From Desulfobulbus sp. (lineage in GTDB: Bacteria; Desulfobacterota; Desulfobulbia; Desulfobulbales; Desulfobulbaceae): a stretch of 36,038 nt of DNA. The position numbers were made by a program, and so were the translations under genes. The notes beneath the pieces are model-generated. The model did no database searches. It was not told the DNA's origin and saw only the letters and a list, made by a program, of their open reading frames with translations. The stretch is from the NCBI GenBank assembly GCA_011051875.1, contig DRKI01000192.1:1-36038 (forward strand). Reading direction: 5' to 3'. Below are positions 7,371 to 14,541 of the stretch, in pieces; within the stretch, counting starts at the first letter, position 1, and each line of letters starts with the position of its first letter.

Positions 7371-7898
7371 CTACCGGACTATGACAAAGTCATCACGCCT
7401 GTTCTGGGCCCAGGAAATTTCATCATGCCCGTAAAGGAGCAGCTTCTCCTCTCCCCAGCTGATGGTCGTCATCCGGTCAGGGGCGATTCCCAGGTTGACC
7501 AGGTACTTCTTGGCGCTGAGAGCCCGCCGCTCACCCAGGGCAAGGTTATATTCCTTGGTGCCCCTGGGGTCACAGTTGCCCTCGATGCGGATATTGATCT
7601 CAGGATTTTCCTTCAGGAACTGCGCATTGGTTTCGATCCGCGGCACCTGGTCGGCGCGGATGGCCGGCGAGTCAAAATCAAAGTAGATCGGCAACATGGG
7701 GGCCGAGGTCCGGCCTTCCATGATGGTGTCTCCCTCGGGAACCTCGGTTTCCAGGGATTCGGCAGGTCCCATGGCCTCGGAATCGGTCTTTGCGACCTCC
7801 TGGGTCGTCACCGGTGCCTTCTTGCCGCAGCCCGAGAGCGCAAGCACCAAGAGGACGGCCGTCATCAGGGCCAGCACCAGCATTCGGTTCGTTCGCAT
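7371..7898 (-). CDS. pal: Peptidoglycan-associated lipoprotein (Pal/OmpA-like)
   Basis: The 175-residue lipoprotein has a signal peptide ending in the lipobox LSGC (Cys24), followed by a polar linker to about residue 65. The OmpA-like peptidoglycan-binding domain follows, with IYFDFDSPAIRADQVPRIE, then INIRIEGNCDPRGTKEYNLALGERRALSAKKYLVNLGI. The Asp and Arg expected to hold diaminopimelate are in the NCDPRG and GERRA blocks. The 'Pal' subtype is supported by the EGNCDPRGT motif. It anchors the outer membrane to peptidoglycan, usually with TolB, which is not in this window. Start ATG 7898 has GGGAGG upstream; an ATG at 7913 also exists. Confidence 0.9.
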   Translation of the reverse strand: MRTNRMLVLALMTAVLLVLALSGCGKKAPVTTQEVAKTDSEAMGPAESLETEVPEGDTIMEGRTSAPMLPIYFDFDSPAIRADQVPRIETNAQFLKENPEINIRIEGNCDPRGTKEYNLALGERRALSAKKYLVNLGIAPDRMTTISWGEEKLLLYGHDEISWAQNRRDDFVIVR

Positions 7899-7942
7899 CA
7901 CACCCTCCCTCATCTTTGGCTCTCTCTCCTTCAACCTGGCCA

Positions 7943-7970
7943 ATTCTACTAAAAGCGAAGAGGAATACAA
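7943..7970 (-). promoter_or_regulatory. Likely sigma-70 promoter of pal
   Basis: On the minus strand TTGTAT (7970-7965), a 16 bp spacer and TAGAAT (7948-7943) lie in an AT-rich island 45 bp before the pal start. Two in-phase TTG options (TTGTTG/TTGTAT) exist for the -35 box. Confidence 0.45.
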
Positions 7971-8193
7971 CAATTTTTTCCCTGAAAAGGAATTAGCTTG
8001 CAAAACCACTGCAGCCCATCTAAATATCCTAACTTGAACAAAGCAGAACCGTAGGCGATCGCAGACACCCTCTCCTTCCGGACTGGCCGCCGCCAATGCG
8101 GCAGGCCAACCACGACCAGGGGGGCTGCGGCGCCTGCCCGCCGACACCCGCACCTTCCCGATTACACATGTATTGGTATTGCACCCAGGTATC

Positions 8194-10386
8194 GTGACAG
8201 CACAAAAAAGAATCGAGATACAGACAGTCAAGGAATTGGTATGCAGAAACCGTTTCGGCAGGTTTTTCGGCGTTCCCCAGGATATCTTCGATCGGGTATG
8301 GGCAAATCTCAGCGGCAGTGACGGCAACTCGGTTGCCTATATCACCATGGAGATCGGCGCCGATCCCGACGTCTTTCATCCGCTCAAGGATTTTCTCATC
8401 GAGGAAGACATCACCCAGACAGGGGACCCGGAGCTTGATGCCCTGGTGGACAAGTGCCTGCACGGCCCCCGCAAGATCCCGATCTACAGCGGCGGGCTCG
8501 GTGTTCTTGCCGGTGACACCCTGAAAAGCTTTGCCGACATCCACATCCCGGTCCTGGCCATCAGCCTGCTCTACCGGGCCGGTTATTTCTCCCAGATCGT
8601 CGATCTCAAGGTCGGCCAGATCGACCAGGCGACCCACTGGGAACCGGAAAAAACCCCGACCCTGTTCCAGCTCCGGGACCCGGAGCAGCCGGACCAGCCG
8701 CTGGAGATATCGGTTCCCTTCACGGATATGGAGTCCCGGCCCGTTGAGGTCCGGGCCCAGGTCTGGATGAAGATGGAGATCGCCGAGGAGCTGGACTACT
8801 TCGTGCCCGAATTCCTGCTCGACTACAGTCTCCCGGATGCACCGTCCTGGATCCAGGACGCGGCCCGGCAGCTCTACAACGCCGAATCGACGCTCATGAA
8901 GGCCAACCAGCGCCGCATGCTCGGCTCCAGCGTGCTGCCGCTGATGGAGACGCTGGGATTCACAGCGCGCACCATCCATCTCAACGAACAACACGGCGTG
9001 ACCGTGGTCATTCACCTTATCCTGCGTGAACTGCAGGCCGCCCTGGGGGATGACTTCCGGCAGAAGATGACTGACAGCGACATCCTGGCCGCGGCCGAAC
9101 GGGTCTCACAGCGGATGGTCTATACCATCCACACCCCGGTCAAGGCCGGCCACGACCGCTTCTCACGGACCCTGTACGACCGGATCAGTCCACCGGCTTT
9201 CCGGCGTGTGCTGCAGGTGCTGGCCACGGACAAAGACTCTCCCGGCGAGTACAATCTCACCGCCCTCGCCATGCGGGTCAACCGGACGGTGAACAGCGTC
9301 AGCCGCCTGCACCGGGACGTGACCCGCAAGCAGTTTCCCCGCTTTGCCGACAAGATCACCGCCATCACCAACGGCGTGCACCACCTCACCTGGATCAGCG
9401 AAAACCGGGCCCGCGTTTTCGACCGGTGCAGCGCCCTGGCCGGATGGCGCGACGATCCGGGCATCTTTGCCCGGGCCGACCTGGCAGGGGACAGGCAGTT
9501 CCGCAGCGGTCTCCTGGAAGCCTGGGCCCGGGACAACCGGTTCCTGGTCGAGTATGTCAACACCATGCTCATAAGCCACCGCAAACAGATGGTGGAGACC
9601 TGGATCGACCCGCCCAATTACCTCTCCTACCTGCCCAAGGCCGATGACCTGCAGCCCGGTGTCTTCACCATCGGGTTTGCGCGCCGGTTCTCCACCTACA
9701 AACGGGCCGACCTGATCTTTGATGACATCAAGGCCCTGACCGACATCCTGGTCCGGGGCAACTGGCCCATCAATTTCATCTTTGCCGGCAAGGCGCATCC
9801 TGCCGATGAACCGGGCAAGTTCGTCCTCAAGCTGATCCTCGACAACCAGGAGGAGCTCTATACCAGGAGCAACGGCCTGGCCAAGCTGATCTTCATCCCC
9901 GGTTATGACATGCAGATCGCCAAGATGATGGTCTCCGGCGTCCATGCCTGGCTCAACAGCCCGAAACGGCCGCTCGAGGCCAGCGGAACCAGCGGCATGA
10001 AGGCGGCCATGAACGGCGTACCCAACATCAGTGTCATGGACGGCTGGTGGGTGGAAGGCTACCATAACGGCGCCACCGGCTGGAAATTCGGCTACGAGGG
10101 GCCGGTGGAGGAAGCCAGCCTGAGCGAGGACCCGGACACCCTGCTCTACGAGGAAGATGCCCTCTCCTTCTACCGGTTGCTGCCAGAGGTCCTGGAGACC
10201 TTCTACAGCCGCCCGGACCAATACATCGACGTTGCCATCAACAATCTCAGGCTGAACGTTCCCATTTTCAACACCCATCGCATGGCATCAGAGTATGTCC
10301 GGCGATACGATCTGCAGCTCAACGGGGTGACAGCCGGGATGATCGCCTCCTTCCAGAGGTTGTACCAGAGTGACATCGCAAACTGA
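8194..10386 (+). CDS. glgP: Alpha-glucan phosphorylase (glycosyltransferase family 35)
   Basis: The enzyme releases glucose 1-phosphate from glycogen or maltodextrin using pyridoxal phosphate. Motifs are SVAYITMEIGADPD, KIPIYSGGLGVLAGDTLKS, LLYRAGYFSQ, IHLNEQHG, and GFARRFSTYKRADLIF. The cofactor region is EASGTSGMKAAMNGVPN (from about 9976), whose Lys in GMKAA fits the pyridoxal-phosphate lysine. It belongs to the shorter bacterial/archaeal alpha-glucan phosphorylase branch. Start choice is uncertain: GTG 8194 follows AGGT, and TTG 8173 or 8236 are also in frame. A better start, ATG 8241 with AAGGA eight bases upstream, is in another frame and would join this one if the T run at 8263-8267 were one base shorter. 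Confidence 0.9.
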   Translation: MTAQKRIEIQTVKELVCRNRFGRFFGVPQDIFDRVWANLSGSDGNSVAYITMEIGADPDVFHPLKDFLIEEDITQTGDPELDALVDKCLHGPRKIPIYSGGLGVLAGDTLKSFADIHIPVLAISLLYRAGYFSQIVDLKVGQIDQATHWEPEKTPTLFQLRDPEQPDQPLEISVPFTDMESRPVEVRAQVWMKMEIAEELDYFVPEFLLDYSLPDAPSWIQDAARQLYNAESTLMKANQRRMLGSSVLPLMETLGFTARTIHLNEQHGVTVVIHLILRELQAALGDDFRQKMTDSDILAAAERVSQRMVYTIHTPVKAGHDRFSRTLYDRISPPAFRRVLQVLATDKDSPGEYNLTALAMRVNRTVNSVSRLHRDVTRKQFPRFADKITAITNGVHHLTWISENRARVFDRCSALAGWRDDPGIFARADLAGDRQFRSGLLEAWARDNRFLVEYVNTMLISHRKQMVETWIDPPNYLSYLPKADDLQPGVFTIGFARRFSTYKRADLIFDDIKALTDILVRGNWPINFIFAGKAHPADEPGKFVLKLILDNQEELYTRSNGLAKLIFIPGYDMQIAKMMVSGVHAWLNSPKRPLEASGTSGMKAAMNGVPNISVMDGWWVEGYHNGATGWKFGYEGPVEEASLSEDPDTLLYEEDALSFYRLLPEVLETFYSRPDQYIDVAINNLRLNVPIFNTHRMASEYVRRYDLQLNGVTAGMIASFQRLYQSDIAN

Positions 10387-10451
10387 CCGACCCGGCGCGG
10401 CCGCCGGCCCCGGACCGGGAACCGCCGGCCGTCAATTCAAGGAGCACCATC

Positions 10452-10874
10452 ATGGCACGCCATATCAACCCAAGCAACTCCACCAACAAGACCATTGATG
10501 CCATCGACCGCAAGCGGGAGCGGGAAAGGCGCTACATGCTCTCCAGGGCCAGGGACAACGCCGCAGAACTGGCCACCCGCCTGGTGCAGCGTCTGCTCGA
10601 CGAGCATATCATCGAAACCCAGTCGGACCAGGCCATCCGTGAGGCCATGGAGAACCAGCTCCGGTCCATGATCGACATGGAAGAGTTCGACATGCAGTTC
10701 AAGATCGCGCCTATCCGCACCCTCACCCAGGATCCGAACATCATCAGCCTCTACATCACCCAGTACATCATCGAGGACCTGATCGAGCATCCAAAGATCC
10801 AGGATGTCTTCGGTGACGACCTGGATGTCTACCGGACCGTGGATTCGGTGCTGGCGAAGATCAGGCCGCGCTAG
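10452..10874 (+). CDS. Conserved hypothetical cytoplasmic protein
   Basis: The 140-residue protein begins at ATG 10452 with AAGGAG upstream. It has no signal peptide or membrane segment. The N-terminus is polar and basic (DAIDRKRERERRYMLSRARDNAAELATRLVQRLLDEHI). The centre is amphipathic and helical, and the C-terminus is acidic (IEDLIEHPKIQDVFGDDLDVYRTVDSVLAKIRPR). I do not recognise a domain. It sits 65 bp after the glucan phosphorylase and 30 bp before a radical SAM gene, so it may be co-transcribed with either. A role linked to glycogen metabolism is not supported by sequence. Confidence 0.6.
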   Translation: MARHINPSNSTNKTIDAIDRKRERERRYMLSRARDNAAELATRLVQRLLDEHIIETQSDQAIREAMENQLRSMIDMEEFDMQFKIAPIRTLTQDPNIISLYITQYIIEDLIEHPKIQDVFGDDLDVYRTVDSVLAKIRPR

Positions 10875-10904
10875 GGTCAGCGCGATCGCCGGAGTCAGGA
10901 GACC

Positions 10905-12197
10905 ATGACCCCGCCTCACCCCGAAGACACACCGAACCTGGTCTTTGCCAACAGCCGGGGCGAGATCCTGGACTATGACGGGCTCGAATTGGCCGGTGCC
11001 GCCGGCTCCTTCCTGAGACGGCCGGAAAAGGAAGAGCTTATCGAGCTGCCCGAGGGCAGTGAGCTCTTTGTCCTGCCCGGGCGGCTGCCGGTGGGTTTCG
11101 AACCCGGCAGCGACGAGCCGGTCCTGCTGGCCGAGGATCCCTACCGGCCCGGGGAATCCATCCAGGCCGTGGCCGCCTTCATGGCCCCGGCCCACACAGC
11201 CATCCTCACTGCCGCCTTTACCAGGGCAAACGGGAAACCGCCGCTTCTTCCCCTTTTCGCCTATACCGCCGTGGGCTGGTACCGCGACAGGTTCTGGGTC
11301 GCCGCCTTCCGCAGCGATCCAGATCCGCGCCAGGATGCCCGCAACTTTGACCTGGAGAAGATCCACCGCCGTACGGTCAGGAGGCTCAAGGCACATGCCG
11401 GCAACAGGCTGATCCAGCACCTGGGCAAGTGCTGCCTGACCTATGGCTGTCCAGCGGCCCGTAACTATTTCCTTGACCGCTGGGAGGCGCCCCTGCCCAG
11501 CTCTCCTGTCTGTAATGCCTCCTGCGCCGGCTGCATCTCCCTGCAGCCATCCGGCTGCTGCCCCGCCACCCAGGACCGGATCCGGTTTGTCCCCACCCCG
11601 GCCGAGATCGCCGAGATCGCCGTACCCCACCTGCAGCGGGCAAAGCGGCCGGTGGTCAGCTTCGGCCAAGGCTGCGAGGGTGAACCGCTCCTGCAGGGAA
11701 AGACCCTGGTGGACGCGGTTCGGGAGATCCGCACGCGCACCGGGCGCGGCACGATCAATCTCAACACCAACGGCAGCCTGCCGGCGGTGGTGGAACAGAT
11801 GGCAGAGGCCGGTCTCGACTCGATCCGCGTATCCCTCAACAGCGCCAGGCCGGAGCTGCACCACCGGTATTACCGGCCGCAGGGATTCGATTTCGAGGAT
11901 GTCTGCCACTCCATGGCCGTGATGAAAGAGCATGGCCGCCACGTCTCGCTCAACTATTTCATCCTGCCCGGCTTCACCGATGATCCCGGGGAATTCACCG
12001 CCTTCTGCGACCTGGTCGACCGCAACCGGCCCGACCTGATCCAGTTGCGCAACCTGAACATGGACCCGGAATACTACCTGCAGGTGCTCTGTCACGAACC
12101 GGCCGCCCCCCCCATGGGGATGCTGACCTGGCTGCGGGAACTGCGGCGCCGGTTTCCCTGGCTCAGGTTCGGCTACTTCAACCCGCCGCTGCGGTAG
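10905..12197 (+). CDS. Radical SAM protein
   Basis: The 430-residue protein has the radical SAM cluster motif CNASCAGC (Cys203, Cys207, Cys210), the CxxxCxxC spacing that holds a 4Fe-4S cluster bound to S-adenosylmethionine. Downstream, VVSFGQGCEGEPLL matches the GGE-type motif, and later strands (TINLNTNGSLP, LDSIRVSLNSA) fit the partial TIM barrel. Additional cysteines (176, 177, 182, 213-219 region) could hold a further cluster. Residues 1-160 are an extra N-terminal domain with no family I can name. The substrate is unknown. It ends 25 bp inside the convergent dihydrouridine synthase gene. Confidence 0.85.
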   Translation: MTPPHPEDTPNLVFANSRGEILDYDGLELAGAAGSFLRRPEKEELIELPEGSELFVLPGRLPVGFEPGSDEPVLLAEDPYRPGESIQAVAAFMAPAHTAILTAAFTRANGKPPLLPLFAYTAVGWYRDRFWVAAFRSDPDPRQDARNFDLEKIHRRTVRRLKAHAGNRLIQHLGKCCLTYGCPAARNYFLDRWEAPLPSSPVCNASCAGCISLQPSGCCPATQDRIRFVPTPAEIAEIAVPHLQRAKRPVVSFGQGCEGEPLLQGKTLVDAVREIRTRTGRGTINLNTNGSLPAVVEQMAEAGLDSIRVSLNSARPELHHRYYRPQGFDFEDVCHSMAVMKEHGRHVSLNYFILPGFTDDPGEFTAFCDLVDRNRPDLIQLRNLNMDPEYYLQVLCHEPAAPPMGMLTWLRELRRRFPWLRFGYFNPPLR

Positions 12198-13216
12198 CGA
12201 TCAGCGGGGAGATCGAGCCCGCCGGCTTCCTCTTCCAGCCTGCCCACCCCCTCCATGTCACAGCGCCTGAAGAAATCCATGGCCACCCTCCAGGCCTCCT
12301 CCACGGACCGGGCGCTCTGGACGGCCGTGGCCAGGTGATGGCCGAAGGGATAGTTGACAGCCAGGTAGTGGGTGAACTCCTTGATGCGTCCCAGGCGCCG
12401 TTCAGGCCGGAACCGTGCCTGCAGGGCGGAGACAAAACGGCCAAAGGCCACCGGCGGACAGACGTCCGGTTCCGGAATGTCCCGGCCGTAGATCTCCCTG
12501 GCCAGCAGGGCGAAAAGCCAGGGAAAATGTGCCGCCGCCCTGCCGATCATCAGGCCGTCGGCCCCGCTCTGGTCAAGACAGCGGCGGGCATCATCCACCG
12601 AGAAGATGCCGCCGTTGGCCACCACCGGAATGGAAACCGCGGCCTTGACCCTGGCTACCCACGGCCAGCGGGGCTTCCTGGAAAAGGACTCGCCGCGGAG
12701 ACGGGCATGGACCGTGAGCAGGTCGATCCCCTCGCCTTCCAGCATCCGGCAGAAGTTGACGAGCTTCTCCTCGTCCAGGGTTTCGCCCAGCCGGATCTTG
12801 GCACTGAGCGGCAGGGCCGTGGAACAGCGCACGCGGCGCACCAGGCTGCGGACCCGGTCCGGATCGTCCATCAGGGCACTGCCGCCCCCGGCCTTCCTGA
12901 CCCTGGGTGCCGGGCATCCGAGGTTCAGGTCCACCCCGTCGGCCCCGAAGCGATGCAGGGCCTCCATGGCCGGCGCGACCTCCTCGTCGCCGGTGAGCAG
13001 CAACTGGTAGCAAAGAGGACGTTCCCCTGGTGTACGTACCAGGAAGGGAGAGGCCTGCTCGCTTTCCACGGGCAGGCTCCGGGCCGAGAGCATTTCCGTG
13101 GACAGCAACCCCACGCCGCCATAGGACAGCAGCAGTGTCCGCAGGGCAGAATGGGTGAGCCCGGCCATGGGCGCAAGCAGAAGGGGGGGCGTGATATCAA
13201 GATGTCGAAACTGCAT
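12173..13216 (-). CDS. dus: tRNA-dihydrouridine synthase (Dus family)
   Basis: This FMN enzyme reduces uridine to dihydrouridine in tRNA. Visible motifs are LLAPMAGLTHSALRTLL (FMN site), DLNLGCPAPRVRKAGGGSALM with catalytic Cys101, SAKIRLGETLD, TVHARLRGESFS, VVANGGIFSVDDA and DGLMIGRAAAHFP. The Cys-then-Lys/Gly-rich arrangement resembles the DusB group, but DusA and DusC share the pattern. The 347-residue length is normal. The gene is convergent with the radical SAM gene. Upstream, a GACAGG/CCTGTC hairpin at 13258-13287 lies in its leader. Confidence 0.88.
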   Translation of the reverse strand: MQFRHLDITPPLLLAPMAGLTHSALRTLLLSYGGVGLLSTEMLSARSLPVESEQASPFLVRTPGERPLCYQLLLTGDEEVAPAMEALHRFGADGVDLNLGCPAPRVRKAGGGSALMDDPDRVRSLVRRVRCSTALPLSAKIRLGETLDEEKLVNFCRMLEGEGIDLLTVHARLRGESFSRKPRWPWVARVKAAVSIPVVANGGIFSVDDARRCLDQSGADGLMIGRAAAHFPWLFALLAREIYGRDIPEPDVCPPVAFGRFVSALQARFRPERRLGRIKEFTHYLAVNYPFGHHLATAVQSARSVEEAWRVAMDFFRRCDMEGVGRLEEEAGGLDLPADRYRSGGLK

Positions 13217-13257
13217 GAGAGCATTCCCCTAACAGGTTTGAATCGATGGCAAATGGA

Positions 13258-13287
13258 GACAGGGGAAACCACTGACCTGTCTTTTTT
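13258..13287 (+). terminator. Terminator-like hairpin upstream of dus
   Basis: GACAGG (13258-13263) and CCTGTC (13276-13281) are followed by six T on the plus strand. No plus-strand gene ends nearby, so it may be a terminator for antisense transcription of dus. On the minus strand it would be a leader hairpin of dus. Confidence 0.3.
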
Positions 13288-13414
13288 CACAGACAGTTCG
13301 CAACCCCCCTGACAGGAAGCATCATTGGAGGCTCACTCCTATCTCGTTGAAACAACTGTCCGAAGCAGCAAGAGCATGTGATGAAAAAAAAGAAATCCGG
13401 TAACACTTTATTGC

Positions 13415-13463
13415 TTGACAAATTCCGCTGAACCGTATAATTGAGACATGAGAATGATTATTT
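13415..13463 (+). promoter_or_regulatory. perR promoter with PerR/Fur-like box
   Basis: TTGACA (13415-13420), a 15 bp spacer and TATAAT (13436-13441) match sigma-70 boxes exactly, although the spacer is short. Just downstream, TGAGAAT-G-ATTATTT (13449-13463) agrees with the PerR box TTATAATNATTATAA at 10 of 14 positions. This fits binding at the transcription start and self-repression. Confidence 0.6.
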
Positions 13464-13505
13464 TATGATACTATAACTTTTTAATCTCAGCCCAGATATA
13501 TCATC

Positions 13506-13922
13506 ATGAATGCACCATCGCCAATGATTCGCCTGACCACCCAGCGTCAGATCATCCTCGAGGAACTCGCCAAGGTAAAAACGCATCCGACTGCCAGTGA
13601 GCTCTACGACATGGTACGCAAACGGCTGCCCAGGATAGGATTGGGCACGGTGTACCGGAACCTCGAGTTGATGGCGGAAAACGGCATGATCCTGAAACTG
13701 GAGGTAGGTGGGACCCAGAAGCGTTTTGACGCCACCACCGAGGACCACTATCACATCCGCTGTTCCCAGTGCGGCCGGGTTGATGACATCGATATCCCTG
13801 TCATCGATTCCCTGGTCGAATCGGCAGCAGAAAGCACAGAATACCAGATCCTCGGCCATCATGTCGAATTTACCGGTATCTGTCCGGACTGCCAGAAGAA
13901 ACGTAAGGTCGACCTGCAGTAA
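13506..13922 (+). CDS. perR: PerR-like Fur-family metalloregulator
   Basis: The 138-residue protein has a winged helix (residues 10-70; HPTASELYDMVRKRLPRIGLGTVYRNLE is the DNA-binding region) and a C-terminal metal/dimerisation domain. The stretch RFDATTEDHYHIRCSQCG (Asp75, His81, His83) resembles the metal site of PerR more than Fur. His27 is a likely further ligand. Cys86/Cys89 and Cys126/Cys129 form the structural zinc site. PerR senses peroxide through oxidation of His ligands and represses detoxification genes. No target gene is adjacent; the only box seen is in its own promoter. ATG 13506 lacks a clear ribosome binding site. Confidence 0.85.
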   Translation: MNAPSPMIRLTTQRQIILEELAKVKTHPTASELYDMVRKRLPRIGLGTVYRNLELMAENGMILKLEVGGTQKRFDATTEDHYHIRCSQCGRVDDIDIPVIDSLVESAAESTEYQILGHHVEFTGICPDCQKKRKVDLQ

Positions 13923-13930
13923 TCAGAAGG

Positions 13931-13965
13931 TCACCGATCACGGTGATATCCGATTCCCCGGAATC
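13931..13965 (+). other. Tandem hairpins after perR
   Basis: TCACCG/CGGTGA (13931-13946) and GATTCC/GGAATC (13952-13965) form two stems directly after the perR stop. No T run follows, so termination is uncertain. They may protect the 3' end of the transcript. Confidence 0.35.
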
Positions 13966-13981
13966 AATACAGGATTTGTAG

Positions 13982-14087
13982 GCGGTTGCAGGATGCCACG
14001 GCTGTGCCTGATCGGACTTCACAAGAATACACCCTGTATATTGGGAGGATCGAGCGCGTGCAGATGGGGTGCCCTGTGACCGCGTAC
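13982..14087 (+). repeat. Dispersed intergenic repeat, GGGGTGCC family, long form (copy E)
   Basis: This 106 bp element starts GCGGTTGCAGGATGCC and ends with the core CGTGCAGATGGGGTGCCC, then TGTGACCGCGTAC. Copy F at 23273-23375 is in the same orientation and its last 38 bases are identical. It accounts for part of the 619 bp gap between perR and the octahaem cytochrome. No convincing gene is seen in the rest of the gap. Confidence 0.75.
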
Positions 14088-14125
14088 TTCGGAAAACAGA
14101 CCACCCTGCCCAAGCCGGTCTCGGC

Positions 14126-14204
14126 CCCTGACAGGGCCGAGGCCCGGTCCGGCTGGCCGGTTCGCGGAATCAGCCCGTTCCTGGCCTGCCTGACCCTGTC
14201 AGGG
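14126..14204. repeat. Inverted repeat of a near-palindrome
   Basis: CCCTGACAGGG (14126-14136) and its complement CCCTGTCAGGG (14194-14204) are 57 bp apart. Each copy is itself nearly palindromic, so either small hairpins or one large hairpin could form. The interval is GC-rich and also holds GGCTGGCCGG. No function is known. Confidence 0.45.
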
Positions 14205-14410
14205 CAGCCAGACCGGCCATTCTCTTCTCTCCAGCCGACGGGTGGTCTGCACCGGCGATCATTTCCCGTCACCCCTCCTCTTCACTTCCTCCCGCCATTT
14301 CGCGAATAAATCCTGATAAGTCATAATGTTGCGCAGCATACGCTGTAACCGACCATACCCTGGTCGGCCCGAAGCAGGGCAATCGAAATCCAGCACCTGC
14401 CAGATCATCA

Positions 14411-14439
14411 TTGACAAAAGCAGGAATGTTTTTCATTAT
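14411..14439 (+). promoter_or_regulatory. Promoter of the octahaem cytochrome gene
   Basis: TTGACA (14411-14416), a 17 bp spacer and CATTAT (14434-14439) form a good sigma-70 promoter. The start would be near 14446, giving a leader of about 95 bases. Confidence 0.6.
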
Positions 14440-14452
14440 TCTTGAGCTGGAT

Positions 14453-14492
14453 CAAGGTTTCTCCGGAAACCTTGCTGTACAGGTACACCTGT
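14453..14492 (+). promoter_or_regulatory. Two hairpins in the leader of the octahaem cytochrome mRNA
   Basis: CAAGGTTTC and GAAACCTTG (14453-14474) give a 9 bp stem with a four-base loop. ACAGGT/ACCTGT (14479-14492) follows, then a T-rich stretch (ACTTTTTTCCC). Lying just after the promoter, they could be an attenuator or mRNA stabiliser. Confidence 0.45.
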
Positions 14493-14541
14493 TCACTTTT
14501 TTCCCATCACTTTTTCTTTCAGTTCAAAAAGGAGGAACCGG

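Noticed and set aside
8040-8165. GC-rich structured stretch upstream of pal that hints at a cobalamin riboswitch
   Set aside because: The conserved GCCACTG box and the AGTCAGGAGAC-type end are missing.
10437-12095. A 552-codon minus-strand frame over the radical SAM gene
   Set aside because: It is antisense to a gene with a recognised cluster motif and has low-complexity shadow composition.
13964-14309. Short frames on both strands through the repeat after perR
   Set aside because: They are similar between copies only because the DNA repeat is similar; no start signal is shared.
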